Shown here one piece after another: positions 23,049-35,515 of a stretch of DNA of 64,000 nt (the first letter of the stretch is position 1; each line of letters opens with the position of its first letter). Position numbers and translations under genes: made by a program. Origin of the DNA: Chanos chanos (lineage: Eukaryota > Chordata > Actinopteri > Gonorynchiformes > Chanidae). Below the pieces are notes generated by a model, which was not told where the DNA came from, made no database searches, and saw only the letters and a program-made list of their open reading frames with translations. Location: positions 11,340,065 to 11,404,064 of the forward strand of contig NC_044498.1 in assembly GCF_902362185.1 (NCBI RefSeq), given 5' to 3'.

Positions 23049-26000
23049 TACATACATACACACATACATAATGCTATGTTATCCATGCTGACAGTTTTGA
23101 GTTTGTACCTGGTTGTCCATGTCTTTGATGACCAAAAGCACAGGGCATTCCAGTTCACTGAGGTTCCTATACATGGTCTTCAGGCTTGTCCCATGGACCA
23201 CAGTACTGTAGACCAGTCTCCATGGATACCCCTGAACTCGGGCCGGCAGTCGAGCAGCAAGCTTGAAAGGTGACAGGAAGGTCAGCTCTGATGTGCATCT
23301 AAGTCAGATCTTTAAAAACAACTTGTTTGTGTGGTCATAATTGAACATGATAAAATTAAAGGAGAATTATTGTGTTATGCAACTCAGAATCACTGCGACA
23401 GAGTTCAAATCTGATTTATCATTCAGTTTGCACATTCACATTGTCTAAATACAATTTACAAGGAATCTGACTGCCCTCTGGTAGCTTAACTCTGTAAGTT
23501 AGTGTGTGTGTGTGTGTGTGTGTGTGCGTGTGCGGTGTGTGTGTTTGTGTGTAAAACCTTCTCAACATGTGTGTCCTCCATAAGTGCACTAGAGTCACTC
23601 AGCACAGGTAGCACATCCATAGACTCCTCATCCTCAAAACTGCCAAAACTCTGTCTTCTCTTTGCCTCATTAATGGTGATGATCTGATAGAGGGAGAACC
23701 CAACCAAACAGTTAGGAAAACAAACCACAAGATACATAACTAGGCAGACTTTACAATGACTCCATCTTCTGAACTTTACTATATTCATTCAATCAATAAC
23801 AGGTACATAATCTAAACTTCATATCACTTATGTCAGTCAGAATTCTAAGAGCTCCATCTGGTGGCAGGAGGATCCTCCTCACCTCCCAGCTCCTGGGCAC
23901 TGGGTCACTGAAGAAGTTGTCAATCATGTCAAGTTCATCTTTCTCCACAACAACAAAGCCTTGCTCCTGTGCATCTTTGCCATAGACATCAGGCGACCAC
24001 TGTATGAAGAATGAGTAAAGATGGTCCACCCTGACAGAGCAAAGAAAAAGCGATTACTCAATAAATTCAAAACAAAATAGCCAACACCCCCACACAAACA
24101 CACAGAGTCCTGTTCAGAGAAGATGACAGACACATGTACACAAATTGTCATGCTCATTCACCATACACACCTCTCCTGTGGCACAGCAAACCAGTACTCC
24201 AGCTGCTTTCCCCGCCCACCAAATGAGTGGGCGGGGCTTGAGGTCTGCCCAATGGCGAAGGACTTCTTCATAGGCTTGCCCACCTTAAAGCAGAGGAACA
24301 TGGGAGGTGTCTTGCTCTTTTCCTCTGTGGATAGCAGCATGTCTATAGAATAAAGAGAGATAGTCATTACAACTGCTATAAAATCCCTTCCAATCCTGCT
24401 TTCTCTATTAAGAAAAGACAACATCATCTAACCCCTGATGAGCAGAAAACAGATGCAATGATGTGAACGGGTTTCCACATTAAAGTCAGGGCTCTACTCA
24501 GAGTAATGTACAGGGCTGATACGACTAGAAGAAATGTGACAATGTAAACCTTTTATGATTACCCATTTCACTGAAAATGATCCTAATGCTGTTTAAGACC
24601 TCTTCTGGATTCTGTATAGCATTCTAAAAGCATGGTAAATCTGTGATCTGTTTGACTTTCCACAGTAAATATCCTTTGTCTAGATAATCAGTGCAGCAGC
24701 GTGTGGAAAGGGAGATAGAGGCTTATCATACGATAAATCTTTTACTGTTGACTGAATAATGGGGGATGTAAAAGAAAAAAACAAAACAAAAAAATATCCG
24801 TTGCAATGAGCCAAGAGGTTAAATGCAACTTTCTGACTGCACTGGGTTTTTCCCCTGATACGTCAATAGACGGTAGCTGTAGAAAACATTTCATATTCTG
24901 GGTGGCATCAATCAGTGTGTGAGGAACTTCGATATTAATTACTGCAAACAAACAGGTTTGCTGTCATTGGTTTGTCTCTCCTGCCATTTCTCAGCCCTCA
25001 CCTTCTATTGGTGCCTGCATCCTTTTCAGCAGCCATGACTTCATTTCAGCCTCATTGGCCCGCCTCCGTTTCTCCTCTTCAGTCAGCTCCTCCTCAGAGT
25101 TTGGTTCACTTGTCTCCACGGCCTCATCTGGGTTTTGTCCTGACGGGCTGCATTTCCCGGAATCTCCGGCCATGCCCCCGAGGCTCAGCTTCCCTTTTTG
25201 GTCCCCTGATGCACTTGTGGTCTCAGAGATTTCACTCTCTAACCCACTGGCTTCCCTGTCTTCTTTGGCTGCGTTCACGTCCTTGGCAACAGGGTGCTCC
25301 CCATCACCACTCCGCACCCCAGCCTGCATTGCGCTTGCTGGCTCTGCATCAGCTGAAACTGGTATTAACAGCACCTCTGGACTCTCTTCACTGGCATGAT
25401 TATTATTAAGCCCTTCATCTTCCTCCTTCTCCTCCCTCTTTATCTCTTTCTCTGGTAAGACCTCGGAGAACGACTCTTTCTTCTTTCCCCTCTGTTCGGC
25501 GATATTGCTTTGATATTGCTGTGTTGCCTCCTTTAATTCATGACCAGTAGGACCATGGGGTGGAACTTGGCTCTGTTTGGCATCTGAATTTGCGCTCTCA
25601 GCACCTGAGTCATTCTGTAGCATTTCCAGCTCGGTGAAACCCTCGTCAGACGGAGACTTGTCGGACGGGCGGCATTCTCCCGCCTCAAACTCTGCCTCGT
25701 CCAGTATGATTGGGCGGCTGGGCATGGCCTCGTAACGACTGAACGGATTGAGGTCACGCTCAGAGGGGAGCTCCTCCCACTCTCCAGGCCTGTACAAGGG
25801 ACACAGATCCTGGGGTAGGTCTCTACCATGGTTACAGAGGTCATCGCATGGAAGTGATGGGAAAATGATAGAGAAGATAAACAAACAAACAAACAAACAA
25901 AAAAAAGGAAATCAAAAATAAAACACGAGGGAACTGAACAAAATCTTAACTGAAGAGAATGGAAATTTACTCGATCAAAATAATGAGGTGGATGCAAACG

Positions 26001-29000
26001 GTAGTGATATTAAATAGAATACTAAAAATAAATACACAAACATAAAATACGATGACAATACTGATAATATTGATGATAATATAGAACACATAAAGAACGC
26101 ATAATGAATGAATGGAAAGGAATAAGCAATGACATCAACCTACGGTGATTCATACGTATCAATTACCTGTAAAGTCTGGCTTAATCAACAGAGAGAAAGA
26201 GGAATTGAGAGTTGGATAGAGACCCTGATTAGGGCAGAACTACAGAGAGAGAAGTGGTGAAAAGTTGAGTTTTTTTTTTAAAGTAGAGCAGAAAAGGTGG
26301 AAGTAAGAGCCAGAGAAAGAGAGAGAAAGAGAGAGAAAAAGAGAAACGGAGAAAAGAGGGAACTCGGTGCTTACGATGGGAGCGCGTCTTTCAGTTTCAT
26401 GCGGGATACATCGTCGTACAGTGCTACGGAGAGCACCTCCTCCATGGGGCAGATGAGCCCGTACTCCTCACAGCCGTGTTCTATCACCAACGGGTCCGAC
26501 TTGTGCGGGTCGAACATGATGTTATTGGGCGTTACAATCATCACCCCGCCTACCACCCCCTGTTGCGTTCGAAACCAAAGAAAGAACCGTGGTTTCTTTC
26601 ACAGTCTCTCTTTTCAATTACGACGACTGAGAACGCATCAAATGAAATTAAAAAAAACAACAAAAAAAAAACCTCTAGCTTTTGTTACTTGGTTGCTTTT
26701 CATAAACCGGCTGGTCATAAACGGAAACAGGAAGCTACGCACCATGCCATCGGTGAAGTACTTGCAGCTCATCTTAATGAATTTCACAGTAGCGGGCCCC
26801 TCATCCTCAGAGAGGGGAGACATTTGCCTTCTCAGTGGTTTGCCTGCTCTGTTGGACATCTCCCCATCCTGCAGACAGACACAGACGGCTCTGAAATACT
26901 CCCTCTGCTGCCTCAACACTAAGACACACACACCGTATGATTCTGCCACGGTTCTGCTGGGACGGGTGTTGTAAGCTGCACTGTGTGTGTGAGAAGGTCA
27001 CAGGCTAACTGCACCTACATTCCATTAATAAATTTCAACAAATCTTTGACAGGTCAGAAAGATTCATTAGCACCCATATAGTGTGACAGGTGCCGTGGTA
27101 CCACGTGATAAGGAGCATTTTCCAAAGTCACAGCTTTTGCACCCTTGTTTTTGACTTTGAGTCTGCACTGTCCCCCATGAATAGCTGAAAATCAGAGAGC
27201 TAGAAATCATGACTGTTTGGCTGAAACTGACGTGCAATGTAAGCACTGCCATAAGAAAGTCAAAGATGAAAACATCTAAAAATGTGCCTTCACTGAACGA
27301 GAGCAACGTCAAAGTTAAGATTTTAGAAGTTGCACACTGAAATATTGGCTTTACTAAGCTTTACAATGTTAGGTGGTTCTAACTTGACATTCACGAGACT
27401 CCGAGAATTATATAATCACATAACATAATTGATTTAGGTAGTGAAAAGAAATAGCGCGGTCTGGGAAAAAAAAAAAAGAGAGAGAGAGAGGTTGTGTTAC
27501 CTGGGACTCCTTCTCTGATGATTCAGTGGCGGCTTGGTCCGAAGACCCAGTGACCTGGGAGCCAGACTCTGATTGGCCCACATCAGGGACAAACAGCCTC
27601 TGTAAAAGAAAATGGACAGATGGATAGGAACATACAATCAAAGAATTAGGACAAACAGCTTGCTGATACATGCAGTAAATGAAGAGAAAATAACACCACC
27701 TCTAAGCAAGGATATAAAAAATATTGGCCAGATTAAATAAATATTTTTTAAAAAACAAAACAAAACAAAAAAAACCCATAACCATCAGGTTGAACTAATC
27801 AAAGAATATCTGACACAAGATGAGAAGGATAAGGCACAAAAAAAAAAGAAAGAGGACCTGTCCGGGTACAACGCTGCGGGAGTAGAGGCGGTTGAGCTGA
27901 ACCAGTTTATTTGGGGTGATGTTGAACTTCAGGGCGATGCTGTTCAGAGTGTCATTAGGTCCAACCTACCAAACAGACACACAGTCAACTCAGTCACCAC
28001 TGTTGGACAGGTCCAGAGTACGCCTCACTGCACACTGTGCTACACGTACCGGTAATTTAAGCACTGGGCTGAACAAAGCCGTAACTCCGCGGCAAAACCA
28101 TTAAAAAAAAATATGTGAAGCACTCAGGCTGTATACTGTAACTCATCAAAGGGTTGTCTAGGTATCTGAGGTAGGCTAGTGTATTTTTTTCCTCAGATGC
28201 CTCAAATTCATAGCAGATCTTATCACATATCCTGACAAAAGCAATATTAGAAAGGGAGAAACAGAGCCATGTGTCTCAACATAACTGACAAAAAAAAAAA
28301 AAAAAACCTGACATGGATAACTGACCAAAAAAAAAAAAAAAAAAAAAGATTGTAAGAGGCTTACTCAACATGTCTCTTTCAAGCATTAGAACAATTCTCA
28401 ACCCTGGTGTTCCAAGGGATTGTGGGAGTGGTTAGATGAACAGCAGAGAGAGAGAGAGAGAGAAGGAGACTTGTGGTTTACTCACTGTGTACTCCACGGT
28501 GCCTGGAGGTCTCCTCTTCTCTTTTTTCGTTTGGCTGCTGGAGTTGCAGCTTTCCTCTAAAAAAAGACAAATCAGTAAGCATCATACATCACAAATCCTC
28601 TTCAAAGCAGACCACAAAGACATTTTTTTTTTACTATCGCTTTTATTTTTCCCCCCCTTCTTTCCTTCTCTCTCGCTCTCTGTTTTTTTCTTTCTATCTC
28701 TCTCTGCCTGAAAAGACAAACAAATCTGATGCAATAAGCTTTGCATGTTACTGATACACATGGTTTGTAGCAGTGTGGGGTAGACAGTGGTAAACATATT
28801 GGATTACTCATTTATGTTGACCGCTGTTCTTACAGTCTATTCGCATTGACCAAAACATTCAGGACATTAATGACTAACTAGAGGTCAGAACTGGCAGCTG
28901 AAGACTCAGTTTTGCTCAAGACACAGTTATGACAGGGGGTTTAAAAAAGGGTCCAGTGGTTACACCCATAACGTTTTGCCGCTCGCAACATCACTTTCAG

Positions 29001-29536
29001 TTACATATAGTCAAGGAAACTCAGGAAACTGAAGCACACATTTCTGGTAAAATGAAACCTAATAACAGAAACAAATGTAAATTTATGGCACAGATGGTGA
29101 CTCATAAATTCAAAATGAATTCTGTGCAAATATCCACAGATCTATCTATTCCAAGACTCAATTTAAAAATCATGCCTCAAGACTATGGTCCAGCATGTTA
29201 TTTCATCGACAAAGCCTTAGTGTGCGTGGAAACGGACAGTTTATTCTTGACAGACAAATAGACACTTTTGATGGGCTTTATCTGAATAAGGAGCCAGGCA
29301 GTTACACTGTTTTAAATGCCTCCCTGCCCTGCCCAGCCCGGCCCGGCCCAAGGCTGTCTGTGTGAAGAGGCTCGCTGCAGTGGTGCAATAACTGACAGTC
29401 AGAAGCTGGCTCAGATATGTGTACTCATCCACTCGCATTAGAGAGACAGACAAGAGAGAGACTGTGAGGATCTTCTATGAATATACACAGTTATGCATTC
29501 TTTGTGTGTGAGTGTATGTGTGTGTGTATATATGTA

Positions 29537-29584
<48 letters not shown>

Positions 29585-30201
29585 CAGAGAGAGAGAAAGA
29601 TATGAAATATGATCAAGATCACACACAGTTCATGCACACTTCTGCTCAGACTGAAAACAAAACCATTGGATTCAGTAAATCAAGGGCCTGATGAGTATGT
29701 GATCCTTAAGGCTTGGAAAAAAGCCTTGCTTACAAAGCAGCCCCTCTGGAGAAGAGCTGTTTACTCAAGAGCATGACAACACTTACCAGAAAGGAAATGA
29801 GGCAACTAAATTTCACACGGTATACACTGCCCATAGAACATAACACTATAGGTCAACAGAGAAGAGCTCTACGCTTTTTTTACAAAGTGAAAATATTTCT
29901 CAGGTACTTATTTAAGCATATCAGTGCTATTGTTTTTGACAGATCTGGGCTGAAATCATTTTGTTACACGTGTATTACAAAAGCAGGATGTCCTGCCAAA
30001 TCTGCTGAGGCGGACTTCTCCTCTCTACTGCGGGACTTGCGATGAGTAAAAACATGTGCAAATCAATGTCTTGAAAGCTGTCAGATTACTGAATAAAAAC
30101 AAAAATGATTTGAACAGACTTGCGAAAAACTCCCTTTACCAACAGGGTGTGATCTCTGACCCAGAGACTTTGAATATTATCTGATGCAAGTCAGTCTGAA
30201 G

Positions 30202-30274
<73 letters not shown>

Positions 30275-30574
30275 TGCTTGTGCACGTGTGTGGGTGTCAG
30301 AGGTTGCACAACATCCACAAATTCATGGACACTCTGTAAAAAATTAACTAAATATAAGCCTGTTCATAAATATGTAAAAATGATTGTTTTCTTTGCAACA
30401 TATAGGTCTATGAACAATCTAAGCTCCAGTGTCTTTTTAACCCTACCAGTGATCACACTCTCTCACACACACACGCACACACAGAGATAAAGACTCAGAC
30501 ACACACACAGACAAACACACACAGACAAACACACGCACACACGCACACGCACGCACACGCACGCACACGCACAC

Positions 30575-30636
<62 letters not shown>

Positions 30637-31663
30637 ACACACATACACACACATACACACTGGGCATGAACCAAACAACCAATAATAACTATAAAAACTG
30701 ATAGGGCTGGATATCCTTGAGCGTGTAAGTGTGTTGGACGGCTTTGGAGAAAAAAAAGGCTCTTCCTGTTCAGAGAGATTCCAGCAGTCTCCTCTCCCTG
30801 TGCCTCCATTTTGAGCGTAGGAGGAATATGATGTAACTGCTCTGTTCACCTCTATAAATCCAACTTATTAGAGCTCAGGAAACCAAAACTAACGCTGCGC
30901 CTGACCTCTCATTGTCCTAGTCCATTTCCTCTCCACTGCTGGGGCTCACCGTGACAGCATTAGCCTGGCAGGTTACAGGACAGCAAATTGCCACTGCAGG
31001 GCCACTTACTGTTTGATTTCCTGTTTAGTAATAATACAAGTGTAGGGACACCTGGATCCAAATATTATTTTGAATCTTACCTGCTTTCTCATTCTGGATT
31101 TGACTGTTTTTCCTCAGCGTCTCTTTCTCCACATTCTTCTCCTGAATTTCGACGGTGGAGGCGGGTGCACAGATGACTGACTCTTTTGAGACTACAGCCG
31201 ACTGGTTCTGTTCAATCACTAATTTCTCTGATTGGCTGTGCTTGATCTGTCTTTTTTTCTTCAGCCTGCAGAAAGAAGATATGAGCAAGATAGGAAAATG
31301 AAAACTTTTATCCTTGAATAATGCCTTTAAATTCACAAACCCGTAAGACTGATTATGGTCAATGATAACAATTCACGCGTCTCCCTATCCTGCACACACA
31401 CAAGCACACAGCATTCCCCCACCCTCCACAGTATGATGTAATTACCTCTCAGGCACTGTTTAGATGAAGGAGACAGTACGGTCTACTGACTCATCACATA
31501 GTAACGAACCTCAGTATTATCTAGTTTTCTGACACAGTACTTGGGACAAACACAAGCTAAACCTGAGACAAAATTAGGCGGTCACAACAAGTATAGAATG
31601 TGTGTTTGAGGGCTCATCACGGCAACAGAGAGAATCAGACGTCGTGCATACACACAGAAAGAA

Positions 31664-31750
<87 letters not shown>

Positions 31751-33609
31751 GAGAGATCTAATGGAATGAGATGTATGTCAATCAATACATCTGGAGACAG
31801 TCAAATCTTCAGCAGTCTAAGTGGTTCCTCTACAGTAACATAACACACTCAGCACAGAGAGGTTCACGCACAAGCACATCTGTTAAGGTTTTCGCCCTAT
31901 GCCCACTAGTCATACATTCCTGAGCTGAGCTCCTGTTGCAGAAAAAGGGACATTTCCATGTGTGGAATGCAAAGGTTTCCCTTCACTGTCTCTACAGGAA
32001 GTGAAACAAGAATGCGTCCTGAGTGAGCACTCCATTAAACAACTGTCATGTTTTAATACTTGCAGCAGATGCCATTGCTGCAGTTCAATTACAATGCAGC
32101 AAACACATGGACACACTCATGTTTCTACAGACATCAGTACTTGTACTATTAAGCAATTTCATTTCTGTTTCAGTTTTAAGAATAGCCTGAGACAACAGAG
32201 CTGAGTCAGGCCTGGACAACTGCAAGCTAATCAGTACAGTCAACTAATTCAATTCATTAAGGCACAAAACACAAATAAGATACACATCCAGAGATCAAAG
32301 GCTGAAACGTTACTGATATACATAGCTTACTTGAACCCAAAACAGATCCCAATAAACATACAAATGCATAAAACCATGACTACCATGTAAACAAAACTAA
32401 CAAATTCTGAAACTGAAAATTCATTTTCAGCAGTGTTCCACTATGACAGCATAAACTGAGGACCAAGAAACACTGAGTGGCGTATTTGTCTAAATGAATA
32501 TGTATATAAGATAAATGAAGGCTAATTCATCACATGACTGTACTGTTAAGTGCTGTGACTCCTACAACACAATCAACACGGTTCTGGATACTCCTCCCAT
32601 GAGAGGAGAGACAAAGAGAGAGAGGAGGAAAGATGATGAAGGGGAGGGTGACACATGAGCGTAAACATGTGAGTGCACCAGGGAGATATAGGCAGCCTCA
32701 CTCTCCAACAAGCCTGCAATTATTCTAGAAAGATCTGCACACTGAGAACAAAACATATCAGCAAACACTACTAAAGAACTACCTCTGACAGAGCACTTTC
32801 TAGAAGCATCAGTCAACACATTGTCCTGTGTGCCAATGTTTGTGAGCACAGCACAGCACAACCAGTAATCATTGTTTCACAAATCTGTGTGTAATCTCAA
32901 TCAACACTTAATAATATACTAGTCAGGAACAGGGTATAGGTACATTATGTCACAGTTACATACACAAAGACACAACGCGTCTGCAGGCAGCTAATTCATC
33001 TCACCAGTAAAGTGTGCTGTCTTCCGCATATCTCTTCAATCTCACGCACAGGCTAGCGAGCTGAGGTACTCCAATAATAAAGTTCCTGCTGTCATTAAAA
33101 TTGATGCTATCACTGCTGCTTAAGCCAAAGAGGTTTCTGCAGCTAGTAAAGCTAACACTGCTGCTAATGCTATCTACATTAGAGCTATTGTCGTCATTGC
33201 AGTTTCCCTGCTCAGACATGGTGCTGCCCTTCACTCCTTGAGCTCTGGATGCTCAAATTAGGAGAACGGACTGCGTCTGTATGTGGAACTGTGAGTGAGC
33301 ATGTGTGGTCAGAGTAAGACTGCGACACTTTTGCAGTGAGGTTTTAGAAGGATCAGTGAGTGTGTGTGTGTGTGTGTGTGTGTGAATGCAAACGCATCTG
33401 TCGTTGAGCTTTCAAAACTAGACTAGCAAGTCAGTGCTTGAAAACTTAGATTTTACATGGTGATGGCACCCACATTATGTGGAACAGGAAAATTAATAGC
33501 CAATATCTTAAAAAATGCCACAGACAGCTGCTATACACATTCACACTCACAGCCTCTCTCGTGTTACTAACCTTGCAAAGTAGCCTGGTCTTTTCTCCCT
33601 TTTCTCCAT
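21963..33609 (-). CDS. ncoa7: Nuclear receptor coactivator 7-like protein (LysM + TLDc)
   Basis: NCOA7/OXR1 family protein; the TLDc domain binds the V-ATPase and family members protect against oxidative stress. Fifteen coding exons on the minus strand: 33572-33609, 31081-31265, 28486-28556, 27858-27965, 27501-27599, 26743-26868, 26375-26559, 25002-25822, 24171-24342, 23883-24030, 23558-23683, 23109-23261, 22483-22578, 22211-22284 and 21963-22098 (stop TGA 21963-21965). They total 2,538 nt, 845 residues (human NCOA7 942). The N-terminus MEKREKRPGYFARLKKK resembles NCOA7. A LysM domain follows at about 99-136 (DTLNSIALKFNITPNKLVQL), a GRAM-like region at about 195-270 (VVGGVMIVTPNNIMFDPHK), an acidic low-complexity exon of 821 nt, and KSKTPPMFLCFKVGKPMKKS. 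TLDc lies at about 695-845, ending LEVWAFE. DLPQDLCPLYRPGEWEELPS separates it from OXR1. The exon 11 donor GTTTTA is weak. Confidence 0.93.
22969..23069. repeat. AT/CA/CATA compound microsatellite in ncoa7 intron
   Basis: (TA)n, (CACA)n and (CATA)n blocks in the intron between exons 22483-22578 and 23109-23261. It ends about 40 bases from the downstream side of exon 23109-23261. Confidence 0.85.
29503..29585. repeat. TG/TA compound microsatellite in ncoa7 intron
   Basis: (TG)n tracts alternate with GTATA steps and end in a pure (TA)n run of about 30 bases, within the 2.5-kb intron between exons 28486-28556 and 31081-31265. Confidence 0.85.
30203..30296. repeat. Long (GT)n microsatellite in ncoa7 intron
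   Basis: About 68 bases of unbroken GT repeat, followed by a CGCGTG/GCACGTGTG edge. It faces a long CA tract 170 bases downstream. Confidence 0.9.
30462..30660. repeat. Long (CA)n / (CACG)n microsatellite in ncoa7 intron
   Basis: Roughly 200 bases of CA repeat with regular ACGC interruptions in the middle and a pure (AC)n block at about 30582-30630. It is complementary to the GT tract at 30203-30296. Confidence 0.9.
31656..31756. repeat. (GA)n microsatellite in ncoa7 intron
   Basis: About 100 bases of almost pure GA repeat in the first intron of ncoa7 (between exon 31081-31265 and the first coding exons). It is a homopurine/homopyrimidine tract. Confidence 0.9.
33005..33219 (-). CDS. ncoa7: Candidate alternative first coding exon of ncoa7
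   Basis: An open frame begins with ATG at 33217-33219 in a strong context (AGCACCATG) and runs 71 codons to a donor TG|GTGAGA at 33005/33004. The phase (2) is the same as that of the exon at 33572-33609. Joined to exon 31081-31265 it reads EDSTLYW-LKKKRQ, recalling the NLSWLKKK start of OXR1. The predicted protein would be 904 residues. The peptide is serine/asparagine-rich (NSSNVDSISSSVSFTS) and I do not recognise a domain. Phase fit and start context are seen; use as an alternative promoter exon is inferred. Confidence 0.5.
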
Positions 33610-34859
33610 GGGGGCTATGAAGGTTTAGGATACAGGTGCAAACACTCCACAGGTCCAGACGATGTTCCTGTCCCTCTCCTCACAGTGGTCCCAGTGTTGT
33701 ATTTCCTTCCGAAGTAAATGAAGAGAATACAGGAAGAGATTCATGAATGGTCAGAAAGTTCTGGATGGAAATACTCATACTAATCCTCACTTACAGGGCC
33801 ATCAAATTGATCACGTGCAACATCACAACACTCGTTAGTATTACAACTCAGCCACAGAGCAAATATGTCCACTGACTAAACTTAAAAATGTGAAGGCTCA
33901 GGTGTAAACTCAGCTCAAAAACAGACAAATCATAACTGCCAGAATCGTACAGCTTGATGGCACATACCAAACAGTCAGCGATATGCATAGCACAGAAAGC
34001 CGAAATTTACACCACATAAATCCAGTATATCGCATCGAGTATCTTAAAAATGGATTGCTACTAATACTTATTAAATTTGTGTTGTCCTGGTCCAGTTACG
34101 CAGATTCCGAGTACATACGACGTAAGGTGAGCGCAGGGGCACCTTCCATGAGCACCATCCCGTCTTTTTAAGGTATTACAGGACTTTAGGGATTAAACAC
34201 ATATGACAAATCCACCAAGGTGTGTGGGTGCTGATTTGATATAAGTTGTCAATTAAAAGTCATTTCGACATATCACTATGTTACAGCCAGCAGAGAATTA
34301 CAGTTACCAGTTACCGTTACAAGTCACACGCACCGCATAGAAACACAGACATCCAAGCATCATTCGGAAAGGGAAGAACTTAAAAAGCAGACGTTACTGT
34401 CTCTCTGCTTCCAAAAGGGAAATACGCGTTTCGTGTTGATATTACGGGCAAATAGTGTTCGCAGAATTTGTCCAGTCGCAAACAAACCACTCGTCATCCA
34501 CAGAAATTCATGAAAAATGCGATAATTAAACTGCGTAGCTTGTCGGCAAATGTTTATCAGGGTACAGTTGCGACTCACCTAGCACATCATAAGACATACT
34601 CCCATAGCGTGAATGATCCAAATATATATTTAGGCCGCCTTTTATTCGAAATTTGTCGTTTGATATTTTAGTAAGACAAAGAATTAATTCACTGCAGGAT
34701 TAAAGAAATCGTTGTTTCAGCCCAGATCAAGGTTCACGCTGAAAGTGGCTAGCTAACGTTAGCTTGTGTCATAGCAGGATCACTAATGCTGCACTTGGCA
34801 TGAAAGAATCAAAACAATTCAGTAAACATCAGCGCATTTGTAGTAATCTCAGCAGGTAG

Positions 34860-35040
34860 CGTTTCTATTCCGTGAGGCTTGTTTTGGAGATGCCGCTGTC
34901 TTCACTTTTTATCCAAAGCTATGATACCTGCCTCACATTTCAGCCTCTTTTTTATTTTGAGCAACATCTATTTTTCCCATATGTCGGATTCCTCACGCTC
35001 CACCTTTCATGTGACGTCATCGAAAAGCAATACCACTCTC
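34860..35040 (-). promoter_or_regulatory. ncoa7: Probable ncoa7 promoter with a consensus CRE
   Basis: The region upstream of the ncoa7 first exons contains the palindromic cAMP response element TGACGTCA at 35012-35019. Its CpG density is slightly higher than that of the flanks. The 5' UTR between here and 33609 is probably spliced, but those junctions were not fixed. Confidence 0.45.
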
Positions 35041-35459
35041 ACTAAATGAACCTCAAGTTACTTGTAGTTATGAGCGGGGTGAATCTACCTGGTGCGGTTA
35101 ACCACATATTAGGCAATTCATTGTAGATTATACAATGTAATGTGGTGATAGTGCTTAGGTGTGCACACAGGTATGGATTTAATCATTAACTTTAGTTATA
35201 CCAAGCATGAACTAATGGTAGGTTGGATTGTTTCAACGCTAGAGATCGTGTTTCCCTTTTTTGGCTAATAAGTCTGCGTCAATCAGGCAGCCAACGAGAG
35301 TAACTTTTGCTGGTAGTGTACTTTTTGTAATGCGTGGCTAACTTTTAATGTCTTCTAAAAGGTTAAGTTCAAAGTCATCTGACGGAATATGGACTAATGC
35401 CACAGTGTCCATTCTAAAGTCCAAGTCCATTCTAAAATCCTATTGAAGTAAAACAATAC

Positions 35460-35515
35460 AAATTGTATCGGAGAACCCGGAAGTACATTCTGTTGTTATG
35501 TGACGTCACGTTCAT
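35460..35515 (+). promoter_or_regulatory. ETS + CRE promoter-like cluster
   Basis: CCCGGAAGT (ETS consensus) at 35476-35484 lies 16 bases before a second palindromic CRE, TGACGTCA, at 35501-35508. This pairing is typical of TATA-less housekeeping promoters. No coding exon was recognised downstream on the plus strand, so it may be a second, more distal ncoa7 start on the minus strand, or the relic of a neighbour's promoter. Confidence 0.4.

Noticed and set aside
24972-25409. 145-codon plus-strand open frame
   Set aside because: It is antisense to the large acidic exon 8 of ncoa7. The bias of that exon keeps the opposite strand open; the S/P/L-rich product has no family features.
30206-30849. 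Open frames of C/V or H/T repeats on both strands
   Set aside because: These are translations of GT/CA microsatellites; the same applies to 10474-10813, 14925-15190, 22854-23158, 43964-44303 and 58161-58561.
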